DNA from: Floridanema evergladense
Lineage (GTDB): Bacteria; Cyanobacteriota; Cyanobacteriia; Cyanobacteriales; Aerosakkonemataceae
Length of the DNA stretch: 64,000 nucleotides
Assembly (NCBI RefSeq): GCF_041929205.1
Contig: NZ_JBHFNT010000067.1
Reading direction: 5' to 3' (one strand)
Shown: positions 57,480 to 64,000 of the stretch, one piece after another
How the letters are laid out: each line of letters opens with the position of its first letter
How positions within the stretch are numbered: the first letter of the stretch is position 1
Position numbers and translations under genes: made by a program
Notes under the pieces: model-generated
The model's input: the letters and a program-made list of their open reading frames with translations, nothing else
Databases searched by the model: none
Told to the model about the DNA's origin: nothing

Positions 57480-58841
57480 ATGAATAATTATAGTAGACTA
57501 CTGAGACTAATTTTATCTTTTAGTGTTTTTTTCTTAGCTTTCCATTTTAGAACCCCTAATTGGTCAGATTGGGGAAACTTTTTATTTTGTTTAATTCTCT
57601 TGATTAGTAGCTTTTTAATTCTTACAGAAATTTGGGCTTTTCACAAAATCTTTCGCGGCAAAAGAAGACGACTGAGTATAATAATTCTAGCCTTAGCTTG
57701 GTTGAGTCTTTCCACCGCTACAGCTTCTCAAGTGAAATTCTTGTTAACCAAAAAAACTGTCTTAGATAATTTAACTCATGAAACCTCTGTCACTCCTGCA
57801 ACTCCGAAAGTTACCAATTTAGGGGCTCACTTCGTCATTGGTTATAGAGATTTTGAAGAACTAAAATTACTAGTGGAAAAACAAGGTGTCGCAGGAGTTT
57901 TTATTACCAATAGAAATGTGCGCTACAAAACAAAAGAGCAAGTAAAACAGGAAATTCAAACCCTACAAGAAATTCGCCGAAGTCAAGGTTTACCTCCATT
58001 GTTAATTGCTGCGGATCAAGAAGGTGGCATAGTATCAAAATTATCACCACCGTTAACTAAATTACCTCCTTTAGCTAGAATAATTGACGATCGCAAAGAT
58101 ATCGACCAACAAAAAGATAAAGTTGTTGAATATGCAACTAAACAAGCCAAAGAATTAGTAGAAATTGGAGTAAATTTAAATTTCGCTCCAGTGGTTGATT
58201 TAAACAAAGGAACAAAAGTTATTAATGATAAATATTCCAAAATTAATCGCCGTGCTATTTCTGAAAATAAAGAAGTCGTCGCTAAAGTTGCTTTGTGGTA
58301 TTGTCAAACTTTAGAAATTTATGGCGTTAAATGTACAGTTAAACATTTCCCCGGTTTAGGTAGAGTTAACACTGATACTCATATTGCTGAAGCGGAATTA
58401 AATGCGACTGTAGCAGATTTAATTAATAATGATTGGGTTCCTTTTTGGAGAGTGATGAAAAGTACCCAAGCATTTACAATGATCGGACACGCCAAATTAA
58501 TGACTGTAGATCCAGAAAATGCTGCTTCTTTTTCTCGTAAAGTAGTGACAGAAATTATTCGCAAAAATTGGCAACATGACGGTATTTTAATTACCGATGA
58601 TTTTGGAATGCAAGCGGTTTATGGGAGTAAAGATGGCTTAGAAAATGCTACTGTGAAATCCATTAATGCTGGAGTGGATTTGATACTACTTTCCTATGAT
58701 GAAGATTTGTATTATGATGCTATGTATGCCTTAATGAAAGCAGCAAAATTAGGTAAATTAGATGCACAAGTATTAGCAAAAAGTCAGCAAAGACTCGATC
58801 GCTTTTCCTCGATCGTTAAAAAGGAAACAACGCAGTTATGA
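57480..58841 (+). CDS. nagZ: Membrane-anchored GH3 beta-N-acetylhexosaminidase (NagZ-like)
   Basis: 453 residues. Three hydrophobic segments precede the enzyme domain (about 5-23, 30-50 and 64-82), unusual for NagZ, which is normally soluble. The GH3 domain starts near residue 110 and has ADQEGGIVSKLSP, the NagZ motif KHFPGLGRVNTDTH (about 286-299) with the catalytic His, and the nucleophile Asp in ITDDFGMQAV. It removes GlcNAc from muropeptides. ATG at 57480 is used; the TTG at 57462 would add six residues. It overlaps the methyltransferase by four bases. Confidence 0.85.
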   Translation: MNNYSRLLRLILSFSVFFLAFHFRTPNWSDWGNFLFCLILLISSFLILTEIWAFHKIFRGKRRRLSIIILALAWLSLSTATASQVKFLLTKKTVLDNLTHETSVTPATPKVTNLGAHFVIGYRDFEELKLLVEKQGVAGVFITNRNVRYKTKEQVKQEIQTLQEIRRSQGLPPLLIAADQEGGIVSKLSPPLTKLPPLARIIDDRKDIDQQKDKVVEYATKQAKELVEIGVNLNFAPVVDLNKGTKVINDKYSKINRRAISENKEVVAKVALWYCQTLEIYGVKCTVKHFPGLGRVNTDTHIAEAELNATVADLINNDWVPFWRVMKSTQAFTMIGHAKLMTVDPENAASFSRKVVTEIIRKNWQHDGILITDDFGMQAVYGSKDGLENATVKSINAGVDLILLSYDEDLYYDAMYALMKAAKLGKLDAQVLAKSQQRLDRFSSIVKKETTQL

Positions 58842-60046
58842 ACTTGGCTACAAAAATTTCTCTTAACGAACAGTTAGCCATTTTGAATCAGTGCATTTCC
58901 CAAAAATTAGACCTTCATATTGAACTAGAACATCTTGGCTTAACTTATGACGATCTGAGATATCAGAATGAGGCAGCAATTGTTCCTAATTCTACTCAAT
59001 TTTTAACACCTGATAATTTCGATTTTGCCAAGCATGATATTCCCATAGTCAGCTTTTTTTCTGGCGCAGGTGGTTTAGATATCGGATTTGAATATGCGGG
59101 ATTTAAGCACTTAGGGTCGATCGAAATTAACCCGCTTTTTTGTCAAACAATTAAACTAAATCGACCTGATTGGTTTGTCATCGGACCACGTGAATACAGT
59201 GGAGATGTGAGAAATAGAGAAGAAATCTCTACCATTTTAAAATTAATCCTTGGCATATCAACTCCATTTGAAGGAATTTTTATAGGTGGTTCACCTTGCC
59301 AACCTTTCAGCGTTGCTGCTAACCAAAGATTTTCAAAAGAAGGAGAAAATTTTAAGAGGATTGGATTTTCTCATGGGGAATATGGAAATCTTCTTTTCGA
59401 CTTTGTGTGGTATATTCAACAGTTTAAACCAAAGGCTTTTTTACTAGAAAATGTGACAGGTTTACTGGAACTAGATAATGGTTATCAGTTATCCTTAGCA
59501 CTCAATATTTTAAGCGATCGATATACAATTTCTGAACCTGTAGTAATAAACGCTGCACATTACGGAGTTCCCCAAAATCGAAATCGTCTGTTTGTCTTTG
59601 GTCATCGTACCGCTAATATGTTTGGATTTCCCGAACCAAACTTAAATCTTGTTCCCTGTTATAAAGCCTTTGAAAAACCAGTATCCGGTTTAGAAAACCA
59701 TACAATCCGACAACACAAAGCAGAATCGATAATTAGATATATGAAACTAAATTATGGAGAACGAGATAAACTGGGAAGAGTCGATCGCTTAAATCCAAAT
59801 CTACCCTCTAAAACTGTGATCGGTGGAGGGACAAAAGGCGGTGGTAGGTCTCATCTGCACCCTATACACCCTCGTACTTTAACAGTTAGGGAATCAGCCA
59901 GACTACAGACATTCCCGGATAATTTCGTTTTTTGTGGCTCTTCTGCTCGCCAATTTACCCAAGTTGGAAATGCAGTCCCACCTTTACTAGCTTTCCACTT
60001 AGCCCGTGCCATCTATTCTCAAATTTATAACAATTGTTCAGCCTGA
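58838..60046 (+). CDS. DNA (cytosine-5) methyltransferase, apparently orphan
   Basis: 402 residues. An N-terminal extension of about 68 residues precedes motif I (FFSGAGGLDIGFEYAGF, 73-89). Motif IV is PCQP at 153-156 with the catalytic Cys154, motif VI ENV at 204-206, motif VIII QNRNRLFVFG (246-255), then RESARLQTFPDNF and motif X QVGNAVPP. The target-recognition stretch between VIII and IX is short (about 85 residues). No restriction endonuclease is adjacent. It is translated with the NagZ-like gene (ATGA overlap). HIP1 methylation is possible but not shown. Confidence 0.9.
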   Translation: MNLATKISLNEQLAILNQCISQKLDLHIELEHLGLTYDDLRYQNEAAIVPNSTQFLTPDNFDFAKHDIPIVSFFSGAGGLDIGFEYAGFKHLGSIEINPLFCQTIKLNRPDWFVIGPREYSGDVRNREEISTILKLILGISTPFEGIFIGGSPCQPFSVAANQRFSKEGENFKRIGFSHGEYGNLLFDFVWYIQQFKPKAFLLENVTGLLELDNGYQLSLALNILSDRYTISEPVVINAAHYGVPQNRNRLFVFGHRTANMFGFPEPNLNLVPCYKAFEKPVSGLENHTIRQHKAESIIRYMKLNYGERDKLGRVDRLNPNLPSKTVIGGGTKGGGRSHLHPIHPRTLTVRESARLQTFPDNFVFCGSSARQFTQVGNAVPPLLAFHLARAIYSQIYNNCSA

Positions 60047-60231
60047 AAAACCAAGCAACAAAAACCTAAATATCACCCAATATTTTCAGCGGAGAATTCG
60101 GTTCACCCTCATCAAAGATTGCGAATTTTGTTAACGAGAATCTGTGCCTTGATTAGGGCTACCAACTACCTTAACTTCTCCTCCTGGCGCTTCCGATTCA
60201 GCACCAGAACTTAGTATTCTGTTTCTCTTAG

Positions 60232-60334
60232 CTCAGATCTTGCACCAAGAGGCAGAGCCTCCATTTTTCGTTCCCAGGTTCAACCTGGGAACGAGGATCT
60301 GGGAGGTTCTACCTCCCCTGGTGCAAGATCTGAG
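60232..60334. mobile_element. AGATCTTGCACCA inverted-repeat element, copy C (complete)
   Basis: 103 bases with perfect 16-base terminal repeats CTCAGATCTTGCACCA and TGGTGCAAGATCTGAG. Inside are GGCAGAGCCTCC and the CGTTCCCAGGTT/AACCTGGGAACG palindrome. It matches copy A in reversed orientation. The other ~185 bases up to 60046 show no ORF. Confidence 0.8.
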
Positions 60335-60446
60335 TTAGCGGTTCTATCATCAGACATGATTAGAGAGCGATCGCATTTAGTATCTCAAAACACCATCAGT
60401 TTTAATATTTAACGCAAGTTGCTAGTTATAACTGTAGATTTTTCTT

Positions 60447-60533
60447 AGCCCCCCTTATCAAGGGGGGTTGGGGGGATCTAAACTTAGAAACACAGCGTTA
60501 GATCCCCCCTAGCCCCCCTTACAGAAGGGGGGA
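60447..60533. repeat. AGCCCCCCTTA inverted-repeat element
   Basis: Two related arms (60447-60481 and 60499-60533) run as AGCCCCCCTTATCAAGGGGG then GGATCTAA, against TTAGATCCCCCCTAGCCCCC then TTACAGAAGGGGGG. They would form a long cruciform or hairpin. It lies upstream of the VKOR-Trx gene. Confidence 0.7.
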
Positions 60534-60610
60534 ACAAGAAAAAATTAATAATTGCAACTTGCGTTATTTAGCCTCTGGCAATTGTCTTTCTCCCTAACAC
60601 CCAACCCCCA

Positions 60611-60642
60611 CCAGAGTTTTTCACCACAAGTACAAGAGAGCC
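60611..60642. repeat. CCACCACAAG-type dispersed repeat, copy 3
   Basis: CCAGAGTTTTTCACCACAAG then TACAAGAGAGCC, the reverse complement of the left arm of the element at 26546 with small changes. It is 78 bases before the VKOR-Trx start, without its partner arm. Confidence 0.6.
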
Positions 60643-60719
60643 GTTGTATAGTTCACAATGGGAATATTATTTGGCACAGTAAAGCCAGATTGCATGAGAT
60701 ACGCAAGGCTGTAAGTATT

Positions 60720-61676
60720 ATGATTCGCCGACGTTCTACTCCTTGGATTCATCGCTGGTCGCGCATTCTAATTGCGGCGATCGCTCTGTTGGGAATTTTA
60801 GACACCATTTACCTCACCTTAGTAGAGTGGGGAGTCATCAAAGAAGCTCTTTGTCCGACTACCGGGATCATTGACTGTAACGCTGTACTAAGAAGTGACT
60901 ATGCCAAAATTTTTGGTATACCTCTATCAGTCTTCGGTTTCTTCGCCTACGGAGGTATGGCAGCTTTAGCACTAGGGCCATTATTAATTGACCCCCAAGA
61001 ACAAAAAGCTCTACGTTCCAAAATGGAACAGTTAACTTGGTTGGCGTTGTTTGCAGGTGGAACCGCGATGTTGTTCTTTAGCGGTTATCTGTTGTATTTA
61101 ATGGTCTTTGCGATCGGAAAATTGTGTATTTATTGTTTGTTCTCCACCTTATTTTCGATCGCCCTATTTGTAATTATCTTATTCGGTCATACCTGGGAAG
61201 ATGTTGGACAACTTTTTTTTACTGGTATTGTAGTTGGCATGATCGCCCTAATTGGTACACTCGGCGTTTATGCCAGCGCTAGAACACCCACCACCACTGG
61301 AGACAACACTACAGTTGGGCAAGTTGGACAAGTTGGTAAACCAGTGCAAAATACCTCTGGCCCAGCAGAAATCGCTCTCGCACGCCACTTGAAACAATCG
61401 GGAGCAAAAGAATACGGTGCTTACTGGTGTCCCCACTGTCACGAACAAAAAGAATTATTTGGAAAAGAAGCTGCTGCCGAACTAGATTACGTTGAGTGTG
61501 ACTCCAAAGGGAGAAATGCTCGACCAGAACTCTGTCAAGCAGCCAAAATTAAAGGTTATCCCACTTGGGAAATTAAAGGGCAGCTTTACGAAGGCGCACA
61601 ATCCTTGGAAAAACTGGCTGATTTAACAGACTACAAAGGCCCGCGCAACTTCAAAAATTCCCTCCCAAGACGGTAA
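60720..61676 (+). CDS. VKOR-thioredoxin fusion (membrane oxidoreductase)
   Basis: 319 residues. Four or five membrane helices contain the VKOR core: loop cysteines Cys45 and Cys53 (ALCPTTGIIDCN), the quinone-reducing CxxC at 136-139 (KLCIYCLF). A Gly/Thr linker follows (189-212) and then a thioredoxin domain with CxxC at 237-240 (YWCPHCHE), plus Cys260 and Cys272. It makes disulfides in exported proteins, feeding electrons to quinone. ATG at 60720 chosen for homology; upstream in-frame ATG lacks support. A strong terminator follows. Confidence 0.93.
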   Translation: MIRRRSTPWIHRWSRILIAAIALLGILDTIYLTLVEWGVIKEALCPTTGIIDCNAVLRSDYAKIFGIPLSVFGFFAYGGMAALALGPLLIDPQEQKALRSKMEQLTWLALFAGGTAMLFFSGYLLYLMVFAIGKLCIYCLFSTLFSIALFVIILFGHTWEDVGQLFFTGIVVGMIALIGTLGVYASARTPTTTGDNTTVGQVGQVGKPVQNTSGPAEIALARHLKQSGAKEYGAYWCPHCHEQKELFGKEAAAELDYVECDSKGRNARPELCQAAKIKGYPTWEIKGQLYEGAQSLEKLADLTDYKGPRNFKNSLPRR

Positions 61677-61698
61677 TCTCAAACAGTTTTCTCTTAAA

Positions 61699-61740
61699 TC
61701 AACACTCTGGTTGCTAGTTTCTCCAGAGTGTTGATTTTTC
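61699..61740 (+). terminator. Intrinsic terminator after VKOR-Trx
   Basis: Perfect 12-base stem TCAACACTCTGG/CCAGAGTGTTGA with a 12-base loop and TTTTTC tail directly after, 22 bases past the stop codon. Confidence 0.88.
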
Positions 61741-61875
61741 TAGACCGTAAATTTACTTAAAAACATCCTTTATTTTTAGCTTTGCTACAAAAAAGCTTCA
61801 TTTACTGTTTTGCTTCTCCATTGGGTATTAATTAAGAATAAGCACTGGGATAACCTAGAACACCGAGTAACTGGA

Positions 61876-64000
61876 ATGATTCAACAGTTAGGCATTAGCG
61901 CCAAAAGGCTGGTGAGACAAGTCAAGCATTGGCTGATACAAGATCGAAGGGTATGGATTACTTCCAGCATTGTTGCGGCTGGTTTAATTTCCCTACGACT
62001 GATGGGACTCTTGCAATTTGGGGAATGGGAAGCTTTCGATCAGTTTTTTCGGTTACGCCCACCTCAATTAGTTGATGAAAGAATATTAATTGTAGGTATT
62101 CAAGAGGGGGACATTCAGCGCATCGGTAGTTGGCCGATTCCCGATCGGGATATGGCAGAATTGCTCAAAAAAATCAGTTCTCTACAACCCCGTGCTATTG
62201 GTTTAGATATATACAGAGATTTACCAGTTCCCCCCGGTCATACTGAATGGTTAGAGGTGGCACAGACAACTCCTAACTTAATAGGCATTGAGCAACTAGG
62301 CAGTAAAAATAGTCCGGGAGTAGCCGCACCGCCAGTTTTGAAACAGGATAGACGAGTAGGTTTCAACAATGTAGTTGTCGATCCTGATGGCAAGGTACGT
62401 CGCAGCTTATTGTATTGGCATATCAATAATAAACCTCGAACTAGTTTTGCTCTCCAACTAGCTTTTAAGTATCTCGAAGCAGAAAATATTAAACCGCAGT
62501 CTGCTAACCGTAGCGGTTATTTACAGCTAGGTAAAGCTATATTCGATCGCTTCCAACCCAATGACGGAGGCTACGTGATGGCTGATGCTGGTGGCTACCA
62601 AATTTTAGCTAATTTCCAGGGGCCAGCAGGTAGCTTTCGCACAGTTTCTATGACTCAAATGTTATCTGGCGAGGTACCTGCTCAGTGGGTACGCGATCGC
62701 ATCGTCTTAATTGGCTCAACTGCTGAATCCCTCAAAGACTTTTTCTTCACACCTTACAGCACAGGTCTTTTTATTGGTGGTGCCAAACCAATTTCCGGCG
62801 TAGAATTGCAAGCAAGTTTTATTAGTCAAATTCTCAACGCCGCCTACGGAAAAACTGTTTTATTTCAGGTTTTGCCGGAATGGTTAGAAGGTTTTTGGAT
62901 TTTGGTTTGGACTTGGCTAGGAGCAATTTTCATTTGGCGATCGCCCTCCGTCCAAACTTCCACAATTTTCATAATTTTAGCCATATTTACACTTTTTGGT
63001 ATTAGCTATTTGGCCTTTTTAGCAGGTTGGTGGTTGCCTTTGCTCCCCCCAATGTTAGGATTTCTAGGTTCGGCTACTATCATTACAGCCTTAGTTGCCC
63101 ACTTAAAAGAGGAATTAAAACGTTCTAAAGAATTCTTACAAAATCTCATTGATGCCATTCCCGATCCAATTTTTGTTAAAAATCAAGAACATCGCTGGAT
63201 TGTCTTAAATCAAGCCTATTGTAAATTTATTGATCATCCCTTAGAAGAACTTTTAGAAAAATCAGATTTTGATTTTTTTCCTAATAATGAAGCTAATAAC
63301 TTTTGGCATCAAGATGAATTGGTATTTCAAAGCGGCAACGCCACAGAAAATGAAGAAGAATTTACTAACTCTCAAGGCATTACCCATCATATTGCTACTA
63401 AAAGATCATTGCATAAAGACCCCGCAGGTAACATTTTTTTAGTAGGGGTAATTCGTGATATTACAGAACGCAAACAATTAGAAGAACACCTCAAACGTAC
63501 CGCAGATGAATTAGCTCGTTCTAACACAGAGTTAAAACTTTCCGAAGACCGTTTGCGCTACTTAGCTTACCACGATACCCTAACTGGCTTACCTAATCGG
63601 AAACTCTTTCACGAACGCTTGAGTCAATCTATAGAATGGGCTCGGCAAAATCACCACTTACTAGCTTTACTATTTTTAGATTTGGATGGCTTTAAATTAA
63701 TTAACGATACCAAAGGACATAATATCGGAGACTTACTCCTACAAACTGTAGCTGAAAGACTCAAACGTTGCTTACGCAGTAGCGATACTGTGTCTCGTTT
63801 AGGAGGTGACGAGTTTACGGTTATTTTACCTGGAATTCCCTCTTTAACTGATATCGCTAGAGTAGCTGACAAAATTCTGGCAACCATTAATCAACCTTTT
63901 GTTTTGCAAAGTCACAAAATTTACATCTCTACTAGCATAGGGATTAGTGTCTATCCTTTAAATGGTGAAGATATGGACACTTTGATTAAAAACGCTGATG
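61876..64000 (+). CDS. CHASE2-PAS-GGDEF signalling protein (partial, cut by window end)
   Basis: 708 codons visible and still open at 64000. A first membrane helix (about 25-45) is followed by a CHASE2 domain outside the membrane (AFDQFFRLRPPQLVDERILIV, and VLIGSTAESLKDFF), then three helices (about 340-410), a PAS domain (QNLIDAIPDPIFVKN to GVIRDITERK) and a GGDEF domain with LAYHDTLTGLPNR, RSSD as an I-site and GGDEF at residues 643-647. It is a likely diguanylate cyclase with product inhibition; an EAL domain could follow beyond the window. ATG at 61876. Confidence 0.92.
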   Translation, partial: MIQQLGISAKRLVRQVKHWLIQDRRVWITSSIVAAGLISLRLMGLLQFGEWEAFDQFFRLRPPQLVDERILIVGIQEGDIQRIGSWPIPDRDMAELLKKISSLQPRAIGLDIYRDLPVPPGHTEWLEVAQTTPNLIGIEQLGSKNSPGVAAPPVLKQDRRVGFNNVVVDPDGKVRRSLLYWHINNKPRTSFALQLAFKYLEAENIKPQSANRSGYLQLGKAIFDRFQPNDGGYVMADAGGYQILANFQGPAGSFRTVSMTQMLSGEVPAQWVRDRIVLIGSTAESLKDFFFTPYSTGLFIGGAKPISGVELQASFISQILNAAYGKTVLFQVLPEWLEGFWILVWTWLGAIFIWRSPSVQTSTIFIILAIFTLFGISYLAFLAGWWLPLLPPMLGFLGSATIITALVAHLKEELKRSKEFLQNLIDAIPDPIFVKNQEHRWIVLNQAYCKFIDHPLEELLEKSDFDFFPNNEANNFWHQDELVFQSGNATENEEEFTNSQGITHHIATKRSLHKDPAGNIFLVGVIRDITERKQLEEHLKRTADELARSNTELKLSEDRLRYLAYHDTLTGLPNRKLFHERLSQSIEWARQNHHLLALLFLDLDGFKLINDTKGHNIGDLLLQTVAERLKRCLRSSDTVSRLGGDEFTVILPGIPSLTDIARVADKILATINQPFVLQSHKIYISTSIGISVYPLNGEDMDTLIKNAD

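Overview
The window comes from a cyanobacterial chromosome, probably a filamentous or large-genome species. Evidence: many HIP1 octamers (GCGATCGC) inside genes; typical cyanobacterial genes (KaiB-domain kinase SasA, SipA/DUF3148, Ycf23/DUF561, a CAAD-domain protein, a group 2 sigma factor, a VKOR-thioredoxin fusion, a CHASE2-GGDEF protein); and intergenic regions full of heptamer repeats (ACTGGGG-like) and palindromic repeats. The first ~95 bases are an almost pure G tract, probably a contig-end or sequencing artefact. I see no rRNA, tRNA, prophage or CRISPR array. All functional calls come from reading motifs and family resemblance; no database search was run.

Layout. 0-2.4 kb: a FetB-type permease without its ATPase next to a TnpB-only IS element that looks internally deleted. 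2.5-16.6 kb: housekeeping and signalling genes (DegT aminotransferase, DUF561, sigma factor, DUF760, MutT, SasA, DUF2079 membrane protein, GT4, MalQ, cysteine desulfurase, CAAD protein, WD40 propeller). 16.7-19.6 kb: a photolyase split into two genes in reversed domain order, colliding with two tandem copies of a two-gene retropepsin-like cassette, one copy carrying an in-frame stop. 19.8-28.7 kb: argF, lexA with a good SOS box and an apparently self-cleavable LexA, DUF29, an AmpG-like MFS, a 47-residue membrane peptide coupled to a GNAT, a disordered zinc-ribbon protein, a HEAT protein, sipA, and a CbiX-type chelatase behind a cobalamin riboswitch.

28.8-34.7 kb is accessory: a GAF-domain remnant, then a three-gene minus-strand operon with a dynamin-like GTPase, a second P-loop GTPase and a protein of unknown family. 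This is my best candidate for an undescribed system, possibly membrane-linked or conflict-related. It lies beside a long AT-rich gap and repeat elements.

34.7-42.6 kb holds GAPDH, a membrane protein, and a same-strand run of two SDR dehydrogenases, a histidine phosphatase, phosphoketolase and a HAD phosphatase. From the second SDR onward, codon use is visibly more GC-rich than in the neighbours, as if transferred from another cyanobacterium. 42.9-52.3 kb is a run of envelope-type genes (secreted DUF2541 protein, SDR, DUF1400 alpha/beta hydrolase, AlgE-like outer-membrane barrel, coiled-coil protein, Yip1-like membrane protein coupled to a 968-residue hydrolase-like protein). 52.3-57.3 kb on the minus strand: an AAC(3)-family acetyltransferase with an ANL-type ligase, and a beta-CASP metallo-hydrolase. 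57.5-64 kb: membrane-anchored NagZ-like GH3 coupled to a C5 DNA methyltransferase, VKOR-Trx with a clear terminator, and a CHASE2-PAS-GGDEF protein cut by the window end.

At least three dispersed inverted-repeat families occur three times each: one with AGATCTTGCACCA ends, one built on GTACGTTGTTGCGC, and one around CCACCACAAG. Several sit directly at gene ends, and one may have clipped a small membrane-protein gene.
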